Part shown: one piece after another, positions 36,436-46,200 of the stretch
How positions within the stretch are numbered: position 1 is the first letter of the stretch
Layout of the letters: every line of letters starts with the position of its first letter
DNA from: an uncultured Roseiflexaceae bacterium
GTDB lineage: Bacteria; Chloroflexota; Chloroflexia; Chloroflexales; Roseiflexaceae
DNA: 64,000 nt
Reading direction: 5' to 3'
Assembly (NCBI GenBank): GCA_937974195.1
Contig: CALJIC010000057.1
Coordinates: 5,088 to 69,087 of the forward strand
The notes under the pieces: model-generated
What the model was told of the DNA's origin: nothing
Databases searched by the model: none
Seen by the model: the letters and a program-made list of their open reading frames with translations, nothing else
Program-made: the position numbers and the translations under genes

Positions 36436-37443
36436 GTGGAGGTTGTGACTGCGCGTCCGGCGGGGGCGCTGCGCCGCAACGAGTCCGCGGCACGCCCGCG
36501 CGTCTCGGTCGTCGTGCCGGTCTACAACGAGGAGGAGAGCATCCCGCAGCTGTACGAGCGCCTCAGCGCCGAGCTGGGCGCGCTCGGGTGCGGCTACGAG
36601 ATCATCGCCGTGGACGACGGCAGCCGCGACCGGAGCTACGCGCTGCTGCGCGAGCTGGCGGAGCGCGACGAGCGCCTGCGGGTGGTGCGCTTCCGGCGCA
36701 ACTTCGGCCAGACCGCGGCGTTCTCGGCGGGGTTCGACCGGGCGCGCGGCGAGGTGGTGGTGACGATCGACGCCGACCTGCAGAACGACCCGGCCGACAT
36801 CGGCAAGCTGCTGGCCAAGATGGACGAGGGGTACGACGTGGTGAGCGGCTGGCGCGAGCGGCGTCAGGACCCGTTCCTCAACCGGCGCCTGCCCTCGATG
36901 ATCGCCAACCGGCTGATCTCGTGGGCCACCGGCGTCCATCTGCACGACTACGGCTGCTCGCTGAAGGCCTACCGCAGCGAGGTGGTGCGCGGCATCCGGC
37001 TGTACGGCGAGCTGCACCGCTTCATCCCGGCGATCGCCAGCTGGCAGGGGGTGGCGGTGGCCGAGCTGCCCGTCAACCACCGGGCGCGCCAGTTCGGCAC
37101 GTCGAAGTACGGCATCGGGCGGACGGTGCGCGTGGTGCTGGACCTGCTCACGGTGCGCTTTCTGCTCAGCTACGGCACCCGGCCGATGCAGATCTTCGGC
37201 CTGCTCGGCCTGATCGCCACGCTGCTCGGCGTCGTCGTCGGCGGGTACCTGAGCTGGATCAAGCTGGCCTACGGCGCGCCGATCGCCGACCGGCCGCTGC
37301 TGCTGCTGGCGGTGCTGCTGATCGTGCTCGGGGTGCAGTTCATCAGCCTGGGCCTGATCGGCGAGCTGATCGTCCGCACCTACTACGAGACGCAGCAGAA
37401 GCCGATCTACGTGGTCCGCGAGGAGATCAACGCCGTCCCCTAG
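36436..37443 (+). CDS. GT2 polyprenyl-phosphate sugar transferase (DPM1/ArnC type), second copy
   Basis: This is a 335-residue enzyme of the same family as the gene at 21254, but with a much shorter N-terminus. VVVPVYNEEESIPQL, AVDDGSRDRS and DADLQNDP give the nucleotide and metal sites, and two C-terminal helices plus the tail EEIN complete the fold. GTG 36436 lies six bases after AGGAGG and is preferred to an in-frame ATG at 36310, whose extension is low-complexity and arginine-rich. The two GT2 proteins could charge different sugars for the three GT-C enzymes. Confidence 0.88.
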   Translation: MEVVTARPAGALRRNESAARPRVSVVVPVYNEEESIPQLYERLSAELGALGCGYEIIAVDDGSRDRSYALLRELAERDERLRVVRFRRNFGQTAAFSAGFDRARGEVVVTIDADLQNDPADIGKLLAKMDEGYDVVSGWRERRQDPFLNRRLPSMIANRLISWATGVHLHDYGCSLKAYRSEVVRGIRLYGELHRFIPAIASWQGVAVAELPVNHRARQFGTSKYGIGRTVRVVLDLLTVRFLLSYGTRPMQIFGLLGLIATLLGVVVGGYLSWIKLAYGAPIADRPLLLLAVLLIVLGVQFISLGLIGELIVRTYYETQQKPIYVVREEINAVP

Positions 37444-37686
37444 CCGCTGCGGGCGCGGCCGCGATGCGGTGCCGGTCCGCCAGCCTGGGCGCCGCGAGCA
37501 CGCCGCTTTGGCCTTCGGCAGAAGGGGTGCCGCCTCGGCCGGCGCGCCCGTTGTCATGCCCGCGATCGCCACAGGCCTGCTGGCCGCATGCCAGCCGGGC
37601 CTCGGCGCTGAAATAGTCCGGCCGCCGCGCGGCAGCGCGCAGCCCAGGAGAGCGCGAGGGGCACCCTCGCAGAGAGAACAGTCGCC
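37444..37686. other. Intergenic region without recognised gene
   Basis: These 243 bases are very GC-rich. A short frame reaching 37699 looks superficially lipoprotein-like, but it has no start support and runs into the next gene. No promoter or T-tailed hairpin was found. Confidence 0.35.
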
Positions 37687-38838
37687 ATGCGCATCATGAT
37701 GCTCAACTACGAGTACCCGCCGATCGGCGGCGGCGCCAGCCCGGTCACGCGGGCGCTCTCCGAGCATCTGGTCAGAGCCGGCCACGATGTGGACGTGGTC
37801 ACGATGGGGTTCCGCAAGCTGCCGTTCCTGGAGAGCTTCGGCCGGCTGCGCGTGTTCCGCGTCCCCGCGCTGCGCAAGTCGCCGGTGCGCGCCGTGACGG
37901 TCGAGATGCTCAGCTACCTGGCATCGGCGCTGCCGGTGACGCTCGCGCTCACCCGGCGCCACCGCTACGACCTGGCCCACGCCCACTTCCTGCTGCCGAC
38001 CGGCGCGCTGGCGCTCGCACTGCGGCGCGTGCGCGGGCTGCCGACTGTGATCACGGCGCACGGCTCCGACGTGCCGGGCTACAACCCGGACCGCTTCAAG
38101 CGCGGCCACCGGCTGCTGGCGCCCGCCTGGCGAACGATCGCACGCAGCGCCGACGCGCTCGTCTCGCCCTCGTGCTACCTGCGCGACCTGATCCGGGCCG
38201 GCTGCGACGTGCCGGTGGAGATCATCCCCTACGGCTACGACGCGCCGCGGCGGGAGCGGCCGCCCAAGCGGCGCCGCATCCTGTTCGTCAGCCGCCTGTT
38301 CCCGCGCAAGGGCGCCCAGTACTTCCTTGAGGCGCTCGCCGGCCTCGACCTGACCGGCTGGGAGGTGGTGATCGCGGGCGATGGGCCGATGCTCGCGCCG
38401 CTTCAGGAGCAGGCGCGGCAGCTCGGGCTGGCGGTCGACTTCCGCGGCTTCCTCAAGGGCGCGCCGCTCGACGAGCTGTACGCGAGCAGCTCGATCTTCG
38501 TCTTCCCGTCGGTGCGGGATAACTTCCCGGTGGTGCTGCTCGAGGCGCTGAGCCACGGGTGCGCGGTGATCACCACGACGGTCAGCGGCATGCCGGAGGT
38601 GGTTGGGGACGCCGGGCTGCTCACGGCGCCGGGCGACGTCGCGGCGATCCGGGAGGCGCTCCGGCGGCTCATGGCGGACGAGGCGCTCTGCGCGGAGCTG
38701 GGCGCGCGGGCGCGCGCTCGCGTCGAGCGGTTCGCGTGGGACCAGGTGCTCGCGCGGCACCTCGACCTGTACGAGCGTGTGATCGCCGGCGTGTCCCCGA
38801 CACATGAGCCGCTGGCCGGGCGGATATCAGAGTACTGA
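37687..38838 (+). CDS. Glycosyltransferase family 4 protein
   Basis: This is a 383-residue GT-B transferase starting MRIMMLNYEYPPIGGGASPV, nearly the same N-terminal layout as the GT4 gene at 22425. The donor site reads RDNFPVVLLEALSHGCAVITT, so the first glutamate of the E-x7-E pair is aspartate while the second is kept. The acceptor-side HGSDVPG motif is present near residue 120. It is followed by another GT4 gene after 19 bases. Specificity is unknown. Confidence 0.87.
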   Translation: MRIMMLNYEYPPIGGGASPVTRALSEHLVRAGHDVDVVTMGFRKLPFLESFGRLRVFRVPALRKSPVRAVTVEMLSYLASALPVTLALTRRHRYDLAHAHFLLPTGALALALRRVRGLPTVITAHGSDVPGYNPDRFKRGHRLLAPAWRTIARSADALVSPSCYLRDLIRAGCDVPVEIIPYGYDAPRRERPPKRRRILFVSRLFPRKGAQYFLEALAGLDLTGWEVVIAGDGPMLAPLQEQARQLGLAVDFRGFLKGAPLDELYASSSIFVFPSVRDNFPVVLLEALSHGCAVITTTVSGMPEVVGDAGLLTAPGDVAAIREALRRLMADEALCAELGARARARVERFAWDQVLARHLDLYERVIAGVSPTHEPLAGRISEY

Positions 38839-38857
38839 ACGGCGGCAGTGACATAAC

Positions 38858-39988
38858 GTGAGGCGCACACGTGTCGTCCATATCATCGACCACATGGGCC
38901 TTGGCGGTGGTCAGACGTTCCTCCGCTCCGTGCTGCCGCTGCTTCCCCGGGAGCGCTTCGACGTCTGCGTGCTGAACCTGCGCGCCGCGACTGAGCTGAG
39001 CCAGGCGCTGAGCGCCGACGGGGTGCCGGTGATCTCCCTCAACCAGCCGCGGTGGAGCCCGCTGCAGGTGGCGAGCCTGGCGAGCGCCCTGCGGCGGCTT
39101 CGGCCGGATATCGTACACACCCACCTGACGGTCGGCACGCTCCTCGGGCGAGCCGCCGCCATCCTCGCCGGCGCGCCGCACATCATCGCGCACGACCACC
39201 TGTCGGTCAGCTCGGAGGTCTACAGTACGCCGCCGCTGGTCGTGCTCGCGCAGCGGCTGAGCGAGCCGTTCCTTCGCCGGCGCACTGACATGTATGTGAG
39301 CCCGGCGCAGGCGGTGGGGGAGGCCAGCGCCGGGGCGAAGGGCTGGCCCGCGGGCCGGCTGCGCGTCCTCCCCAACCCCGTCGACTGCCGCGCGTTCGTC
39401 CCGCCGGAGGACCGCGCCCGCTGGCGGCGCGCGCTCGGGCTGCCCGAGCGCTTCACAGTCACCACCTTCAGCCGGCTTGTGCCCCAGAAGCGCCCGGGCG
39501 ATGTCCTCCGGGTGGCGGAGCAGGTTGTGGCCCGCTTCCCGGAGGCGCAGTTCCTGCTGGCGGGCAGCGGGCCGCTCGAAGAGCGGCTGCGCGAGCAGAT
39601 CGCCTCGGCCGGGATGGCCGATCGGGTGAGGCTCCTCGGCTTCCGGCGGGACACCGCGGCGCTGCTCGCCGCCAGCGACGTCTACCTGAGCGTGTCGTCC
39701 GGCGAGGCCCTGAGCGTCTCCATCCTCGAGGCGCTGGCCAGCGGCCTGCCGGTCGTCGCGACGGCGGTGGGCGGCACGGTGGAGCAGGTGCTGGAGGGGC
39801 GCACCGGCTACCTGGCGCGGGTGGGCGACGTGGCGCGCTTCGCCGACGCGCTCGTCGAGCTTGGGGAGCACCCCGAGCTGCGCCGGGCGTTGGGTGCTGC
39901 GGCGCGGGCGCACGCGCTGGACAACTACGACACGCCGATCGTCGCCGACCGCCTGGCCCGGCTCTACGGCGAGCTCTTGGCGCGCTGA
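38858..39988 (+). CDS. Glycosyltransferase family 4 protein
   Basis: This is a 376-residue GT-B transferase with a GTG start. The acceptor-side loop is DHMGLGGGQTFLRSVLPLL, and the donor side has the full E-x7-E (EALSVSILE) and ALASGLPVVATAVGG. It is seven genes downstream of the GT4 gene at 29764 and shares no obvious close copy. The gap of 18 bases to the DUF2079 gene suggests one transcript. The sugar is unknown. Confidence 0.87.
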   Translation: MRRTRVVHIIDHMGLGGGQTFLRSVLPLLPRERFDVCVLNLRAATELSQALSADGVPVISLNQPRWSPLQVASLASALRRLRPDIVHTHLTVGTLLGRAAAILAGAPHIIAHDHLSVSSEVYSTPPLVVLAQRLSEPFLRRRTDMYVSPAQAVGEASAGAKGWPAGRLRVLPNPVDCRAFVPPEDRARWRRALGLPERFTVTTFSRLVPQKRPGDVLRVAEQVVARFPEAQFLLAGSGPLEERLREQIASAGMADRVRLLGFRRDTAALLAASDVYLSVSSGEALSVSILEALASGLPVVATAVGGTVEQVLEGRTGYLARVGDVARFADALVELGEHPELRRALGAAARAHALDNYDTPIVADRLARLYGELLAR

Positions 39989-40006
39989 CAGGCTCAGGAC
40001 ATACCC

Positions 40007-42016
40007 ATGGAGCAGCAGACCAGACTGATACCGCGCGACCCCGTCCTCTGGCTTGCTCTGATCGCGGCTGGCGGCATGCTCACCTGGCTCTCGCTGGCGC
40101 GCTACGCCGGCTTCAACGCCGGGATGCTCGACCTCGGCAACATGGCCCAGGCGATCTGGAGCGCGACGCAGGGCCGCCCGCTGATGTACAGCGACCCCGC
40201 GGGCGTCTCCCTGTCGCGGCTGACGGGCCACGTCGAGCTGATCTACTTTCTCTTCGCGCCGCTCTACGCGCTCTGGCCGGACCCGCGGCTGCTGCTGATC
40301 GCGCAGGCCGCGCTGTTCGCGCTCGGCGCCATCCCGGTGTACCGCATGGCGCGGCGGCGCCTGGAGAGCGTGAACGCGGCCCGCTGCCTGGCGCTGATCT
40401 ACCTGCTCTACCCGACGGCGCAGACCAGCGTGCTGTTCGACTTCCACGGCGACACCCTGGCGATGCCCATCCTGCTCTTCGCGCTGGAGGCGCTCGAGGC
40501 GCGCGTCTGGCGGCGGTTCGCGCTCTTCATCGCGCTGGCGCTGGCCTGCAAGCTGTACATCGCGGCGCCGGTGGCCGGGATCGGCGCGGTCATGTTCCTG
40601 TGGGGGGGCGAGCGCCGCGCCGGGGCCCTGACGACGGCGGCCGGGGTCATCTATGGGCTGTTCGCGCTGTTCGTCATCCGGCCGATGGCCGCGGGCGCTG
40701 CGGCCGAGGAGAGCGGCGCGACCGGCATCATCGCCAGCGGCGGGGAGGTGTCGCGGTTCTACTTCAGCTACTACTTCGGCGAGCTGGGGCAGATCGCCGG
40801 GACGCTCGGCGACCGGCTGCTGAACGCGGCGGTGGTGTTCGGCCCGGTGATGCTGGTGGCCTGGCGCGGCTGGCGCTGGCTGCTCCCCGGCCTGCCGGTG
40901 GCGCTCGCGGCGCTGATCTCGACCGGCCCGGGCGGCGCCTATGACTACCGCTACCACCACTACGCCAGCGTGGTGCCGTTCATCGTGATGGCGGCGATCG
41001 ACGGGGCCGCGCGGCTGAAGGCGCGGCAGTCGGAGAACGCGGGTGACGGCGGAGAGCAGCGCTCGGTATCTAGGCCGCGCTCCTCGCGCCGCAGCTGGAA
41101 GGGCGACCTCGGCCTCACCCTCGGCGTCGTCGCGATCTTCTCCGCGCTGCTGGTCAACACGGCGCTCAACCCGCTGTTCTGGCTGGGCGCCCCGGGCTAC
41201 GGCTTCGACCCGTCGGTCTACGGCGTCACCCCGCGCGATGCGGTCAAGGAGCGCTTTCTGGCCGAGCGGGTGGCGCCCGAGGCGCCGGTGGCCGCCTCGG
41301 CCTTCCTCGCCCTGCGCCTCGCGAACCGCGAGCACGTCTACCTGACACGCTACCAGGATGAGCCGCGCGCCGAGCGCCTGCCGCGGCTGCTGCCGCAGGT
41401 CGAGGTCGCGGTGGCCGACGCGCTGTTCGACCACTACGTGGCGCTCGACGCGGGCTACGGCGGCGGGCTGGACTACGACCGCGACGCGATCGCGGTGCTG
41501 CTGCGCGACCCCGCCTTCGGCCTGACGGGGATGCGCGACGGCCTGCTGCTGTTCGAGCGCGGCGCCCCGGCGGAGCGCAGCCTGGTGAGCTGGGTGGAGC
41601 GGCGCCCGGACGACGGGGCGCCGGCGGCGCTGCAGTTCGGCGAGCACGTGGAGCTGGTGCGGAGCGAGGTCGTGCAGTCGGGGCCGGGGCGCCTGCGCGC
41701 GAGCTTCGTCTGGCGGCTCACCGGCGAGTTCACGCGCGGCGCGCGCTTCGTGGCCGTCAGCCGGCTTGCGGGCGTGCCGCACGCGCGCTTCGTCCACCTG
41801 CCGACCTACGCGCTGCTGCCGGCCTGGGAGTGGCGGCGCGGGGAGCTGGTGGAGGAGGTCTTCGAGGTCGAGCTGCCGGCCGAGGTCGGGCCGGGCACGT
41901 ACGAGTGGCAGCTCGGGTGGTACTCCGTCGTGCACCCGGCGGGGATGTTCACGGACAGCCGCAGCCTGATGCCCGGCAGCGCGGAGCTGGCCGTGGCCGA
42001 TGTGGTCGTCCGGTGA
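40007..42016 (+). CDS. DUF2079 polytopic membrane protein
   Basis: This is a 669-residue membrane protein that fits the DUF2079 family. MLDLGNMAQAIW, GHVELIYFLFAPLYALWPDPRL (in pieces) and LFDFHGDTLAMPILLFALEA are conserved-looking blocks. Ten or so helices fill the first 390 residues, and the rest is soluble and probably outside. The family is thought to be GT-C-like, but its reaction is not established. As the last gene of the cluster, it may decorate or polymerise the glycan, which is an inference. Confidence 0.82.
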   Translation: MEQQTRLIPRDPVLWLALIAAGGMLTWLSLARYAGFNAGMLDLGNMAQAIWSATQGRPLMYSDPAGVSLSRLTGHVELIYFLFAPLYALWPDPRLLLIAQAALFALGAIPVYRMARRRLESVNAARCLALIYLLYPTAQTSVLFDFHGDTLAMPILLFALEALEARVWRRFALFIALALACKLYIAAPVAGIGAVMFLWGGERRAGALTTAAGVIYGLFALFVIRPMAAGAAAEESGATGIIASGGEVSRFYFSYYFGELGQIAGTLGDRLLNAAVVFGPVMLVAWRGWRWLLPGLPVALAALISTGPGGAYDYRYHHYASVVPFIVMAAIDGAARLKARQSENAGDGGEQRSVSRPRSSRRSWKGDLGLTLGVVAIFSALLVNTALNPLFWLGAPGYGFDPSVYGVTPRDAVKERFLAERVAPEAPVAASAFLALRLANREHVYLTRYQDEPRAERLPRLLPQVEVAVADALFDHYVALDAGYGGGLDYDRDAIAVLLRDPAFGLTGMRDGLLLFERGAPAERSLVSWVERRPDDGAPAALQFGEHVELVRSEVVQSGPGRLRASFVWRLTGEFTRGARFVAVSRLAGVPHARFVHLPTYALLPAWEWRRGELVEEVFEVELPAEVGPGTYEWQLGWYSVVHPAGMFTDSRSLMPGSAELAVADVVVR

Positions 42017-42055
42017 GCGCCGGCGGGATGCTGGCGCCTGAGGAGCTCTGCTGCG

Positions 42056-42403
42056 CTACAGCCCCACCGCCTGGAGCACCACCGCCAGCGCGGCGAGCGC
42101 CAGGATCCCGCCGATGAACAGGTGGCCGGCCGCCGGGCCGATGCCGCTCAGGCTCGGCAGGGCGGGGCCGGAGCGCGCCGGGCCGACCTCGTAGCGCTGG
42201 CCGCGCCAGTAGGTGACCCGGCTGCGGGTCGGCGGGCCGCCCGCGCGGCGCCAGATCTGCCAGCCGCGGTACAGCAGGTACCCGCCGCTGGCCGCGAGCG
42301 CGAGGGCCGTCACGGGCCAGGGGATGCTGGCCGAGTTCACCATGATGACGATCAGCGCGATCGCGGCGATCCAGCGCCAGTCGAAGCGCACATTTCTGAA
42401 CAT
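42056..42403 (-). CDS. Small membrane protein, function unknown
   Basis: This is a 115-residue protein with two or three hydrophobic segments (about residues 11-45 and 92-112) separated by a basic stretch with Arg/Trp. No family was recognised. It is on the strand opposite the glycan cluster, ends 39 bases after the DUF2079 gene and is preceded by AAGGAG and GAGAGAG. The hydrophobic pattern and ribosome site support it as a gene. Its role is unknown. Confidence 0.65.
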   Translation of the reverse strand: MFRNVRFDWRWIAAIALIVIMVNSASIPWPVTALALAASGGYLLYRGWQIWRRAGGPPTRSRVTYWRGQRYEVGPARSGPALPSLSGIGPAAGHLFIGGILALAALAVVLQAVGL

Positions 42404-42568
42404 TGCGGTGTTTCTCTCTCCTTGTTGACTGGGCCTACGCGGCAGGGCTCCGCCCCCGCATCACCTGGAAGGACTTGGGGAGGCGACGCCTCTTCTGGCC
42501 CTCCGGACCAGCCCGCGCAGCCCTCGGCTTGTGGAAGGAAGACGACGACGGGGCGGGCGCAGTTGCAC

Positions 42569-42597
42569 TTGCGCGCAGCACGCGCCCGGCGCATAAT
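42569..42597 (+). promoter_or_regulatory. Possible promoter giving a leaderless transcript
   Basis: TTGCGC (42569-42574) and CATAAT (42592-42597) are 17 bases apart. The start point would fall within a few bases of ATG 42606, so the DUF218 transcript may have almost no leader. Confidence 0.35.
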
Positions 42598-42605
42598 AGT
42601 GAACC

Positions 42606-43217
42606 ATGCGAGCGCGCGCAGCACAACGTATCGCCGCCGGGTTCCTCCGCGGGCTGGCCCGCACAGTCGCCTGCGTCGCGGGGCTGCTGCTGCTCGTCAG
42701 CGTGCTGGTGCTCGTCCAGAGCCAGCGCGACGAGACGCGGCCGGCCGGCGCAGCGATCGTGCTGGCCTCGGAGCGCTGGAGCGGCGACCCGGCCATGCGC
42801 CAGGCGCGCCTCGACCACGCGCTCGACCTGTACCGCCAGGGCGTCATCTCGCGGCTCATCCTCACCGGGGCGCGCTCCGGTGGCGCGCAGCAGTCCGAGG
42901 CGGAGCTCGCGCGCGCCTACCTCGTCGAGCGCGGCGTGCCGGTTGAGGTGCTCCAGCTCGAGGAGCGGGGCCGCACGACGTTCGAGAGCCTCAGAAATAC
43001 GGCGGAGCACGTGCGCGCCGCGGGCGTGGGCTCCGTGCTGCTGGTGAGCGACCCCGTGCACATGCTGCGGTCGCTCAAGATGGCGCGCGACCTCGGCATG
43101 GTCGCCTACGGGTCGCCGGCCTACAACTCCCCCGCGACGCGCCGCTTCTCCACCGAGCTGGGCTATGTGGCCAGCGAGGCGTGGGCGTACACCACGTACC
43201 TCTTCTTCCGGCGCTAG
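42606..43217 (+). CDS. DUF218 (YdcF/ElyC/SanA-like) membrane-anchored protein
   Basis: This is a 203-residue protein. An N-terminal hydrophobic anchor (about residues 20-38) is followed by the DUF218 fold: AIVLASERW, ISRLILTGARSGG, SEAELARAYLVERGVPVEVLQLEERGRTTFESLRN and VLLVSDPVHMLRS. Members such as SanA and ElyC are involved in envelope integrity or polysaccharide metabolism in other bacteria. The position beside a glycan cluster fits that, but the reaction is unknown. It ends only nine bases from the converging mfd stop. No Shine-Dalgarno sequence is visible. Confidence 0.85.
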   Translation: MRARAAQRIAAGFLRGLARTVACVAGLLLLVSVLVLVQSQRDETRPAGAAIVLASERWSGDPAMRQARLDHALDLYRQGVISRLILTGARSGGAQQSEAELARAYLVERGVPVEVLQLEERGRTTFESLRNTAEHVRAAGVGSVLLVSDPVHMLRSLKMARDLGMVAYGSPAYNSPATRRFSTELGYVASEAWAYTTYLFFRR

Positions 43218-43226
43218 CGCGGCCCC

Positions 43227-46200
43227 CTACTTCGCGATCGTCTCCAGCACCTCGGTCACCGCCGCGATCCACTTCGTATCGCCGTTGGCGTTGTAGGTGC
43301 GCCGGTCGAGCCGCACGAACTGCGGGCCGATGCGGATGGCCGGGTTGCGCCCGTAGCGCCGTATCAGCTTCTCGCGCTCGCGGGCGCCGCCGTCCGGCAG
43401 GCGGATGATAAACTCCTCGTCGGTCGTCACCACCGATGTCACGCCGGCGGCCAGGGCGAGCGCCTTGATCTCGAGCCACGTCAGCAGGCTGGCGGCCGGC
43501 TCGGGCGGATCGCCGAAGCGGTCGCGCAGCTCCTGGCGCAGCTCGCGGACCTGGCGCGGCGTCTGGGCCTCGGCCATGCGCTGGTACACCGCCAGCCGCA
43601 CCTGGTCGTCGGGGATGTAGTCCACCGGCAGGTAGGCGTCCAGCGGCAGGTCGAGCGTCACCAGCGGGGAGATCAGCACCTTCTCGTCCACGCGCACCGG
43701 CGGCTGCTTCCGCCGAGGGGCGGGAGCGGATGGCCTGGAGCCATCGGCGGCCGGCGCCGAGGCGGCCTCGGCGCTCTTCTGCGGGACGCCGTCCGCCCCG
43801 ACGCCCGCCTCCTGGTCCTCGGCCCGTGCCTCCTGGTCCTTGGCGCTCGGCTCCTGGAAGTTGATGGCGACGAGCTGCTGCTTCAGCGTCCGCACCGCCT
43901 GCTCGAGCAGCCGCGAGTACAGGTCGAAGCCGACGGCGGCGATGTGGCCGCTCTGCTCGGGGCCGAGCAGGTTGCCCGCGCCGCGGATCTCGAGGTCGCG
44001 CATGGCGATGCGGAAGCCGGCGCCGAGCTCGGTGGCCTCCTGGATGGCCTGCAGCCGCTCCTGGGCCTCCGGCGTCTGGGGGCGGTCGCTCTTGTAGAAC
44101 AGGTAGGCGTAGGCGCGCTGCGCGCTGCGCCCGACGCGCCCGCGGAGCTGGTAGAGCTGCGCCAGGCCGTAGTTGGTCGCGTCGTCGATGATGATCGTGT
44201 TGGCGTTCGGCACGTCCAGCCCGCTCTCGATGATCGTCGTGCTCACCAGCACGTCGTCCTTGCCGCTGAAGAAGTCGAGCATCACGCGCTCGAGCTGCCG
44301 CTCCTCCAGCTGGCCGTGGCCGACGGCGATCTCCGCCTCGGGGACCAGCTGGCGCAGCTTGTCCGCCACGTAGTAGATGCTGTGGACGCGGTTGTGGACG
44401 AAGTACACCTGGCCGTCGCGCTCGAGCTCGCGCAGCACCGCCTCGCGCACGAGGTGGTCGTCGTAGGGCAGCACGTAGGTCTTGATCGGCACGCGGTCCT
44501 CGGGGGGCGTGTCGATCACGCTCAGGTCGCGGATGCCGGCCAGCGCCATGTGCAGCGTTCGCGGGATGGGCGTCGCGGTGAGCGTGAGCACGTCCACGTT
44601 GGCGCGCATCTGCTTGATGCGCTCCTTGTGGCGCACGCCGAAGCGCTGCTCCTCGTCCACGATCAGCAGCCCGAGGTCCTTGAACACCACGTCCTTCGAG
44701 AGCAGGCGGTGGGTGCCGATGATGATGTCGATCTCGCCGCGCGCCAGCCGCCGCGTGATCTCGGCCTGCTCCTTCGCCGAGCGGAAGCGCGAGATCATCT
44801 CGACCTTGACCGGGAAGGGCGCCATGCGCCGGCTGAAGGTCTCGTAGTGCTGCTGGGCCAGCACGGTGGTCGGCACGAGCACCGCGACCTGCTTGCCGTC
44901 CTGAACGGCCTTGAACGCCGCCCGCAGCGCCACCTCGGTCTTGCCGAAGCCGACGTCGCCGCAGACAAGGCGGTCCATCGGGTGCGGCGACTCCATGTCG
45001 GCCTTGACATCGGCGATCGCCCGCAGCTGGTCGGGCGTCTCGGCGTAGGGGAACGCGGCCTCGAGCTCGCGCTGCCACTCGGTGTCCGGGCTGAAGGCGT
45101 GCCCCTGGCTGAGCTGCCGCTGCGCGTACAGCCGGATGAGCTCGTCGGCCAGGTCCTGGACGGCCTGGCGCGCCTTGCGCTTGGCGCGCTCCCAGTCCTG
45201 CGTGCCGAGCCGCGTCAGCTGCGGCACCGCGTCGCCGGCGCCGATGTAGCGCGACACCCGGTCGATCTGGTCCACCGGGACGTACAGCCGGTCGCCCTCG
45301 GCGTAGCGCAGGTTCAGGTAGTCGCGCTCGATGCCGCCGACGCTGCGGCGCACCAGCCCCTCGTACACGGCGATGCCGTGCTCGATGTGGACGACGTAGT
45401 CGCCCGGCTTAAGGCCGCGCAGGAACGCCGCCCGCTCCTCAGCGCTCCGGTCCCGCTTGCGCCGCCGCTCGCGCAGTAGCCGGCGGTTGCGCCAGCCGAA
45501 GATCTCGGTGTCGGTGTAGACGGTCAGGTTCAGGTCGGGCGAGCGGAAGCCCTCGTCGATGAAGCCGTGGATGGCGGTCCACCGGCCGCCGGCTAGGTCG
45601 GCCTCATCCGCTGCGGGCGTCTCGGCCGGGTTCGCCTCTGCTCCGCCGCCGGTCGATGGCGCGCGGCGGTCGGCCGTGGGACGCCGCTCGCCTTCGGGCG
45701 CGAGCGCCTCCCGCACGAGCTCGTCGATGCGGGCCGCCTGGGCCGTGACCACCGCCACGCGCTCGCCGGCGCGCAGCCGCTCGACCACGTCCTCCACCAT
45801 GCGCCGCAGCTGGCCGCCGAACAGCTCGGCCGGCTGGAACAGGCTCGGGGGTAGGTGGTGCCCGACGAGCGGCTCGGCGAGGCCGGCGGTGCGGTGGATG
45901 CCCGCCACCACCTCGTTGTTGCTCAGGTTGACCAGCGCCAGGTGGCCGGTCTGCGCGACGAGCTCGTCCCAGCGCATGTAGGGCCGCGGGAAGGCGCGCG
46001 GGAGCTCGCCGCTCTCCACCTGCGCCGCGCGGCGGGTCTCGGCCTGCTGGTCCAGGTCGGCCGCGTGCTGGGCGAGCACGGTCGCCTCGTTCAGCACGAT
46101 GACGGCGCCGGCGGGGAGGTGCGCCAGCAGCGAGCTGTGGGCCGCGCCGCCGTCGCTGTCCGGCGCTGGCTCTCTGAAGAACGGCGCGAACAGTGCGCGG

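Noticed and set aside
37469..37699. Short lipoprotein-like frame
   Set aside because: It lacks ribosome-site support, reads into the next gene and its hydrophobic part is short.
34699..38805. Very long open frame on the minus strand opposite four glycan genes
   Set aside because: It is a shadow of high-GC codon bias: it spans four well-supported plus-strand genes and intergenic gaps, has no recognisable domain and is arginine/proline/histidine-rich.
38669..41935. Second kilobase-scale minus-strand frame opposite glycosyltransferase and DUF2079 genes
   Set aside because: Same reason; composition is typical of an antisense frame and it crosses gene boundaries.
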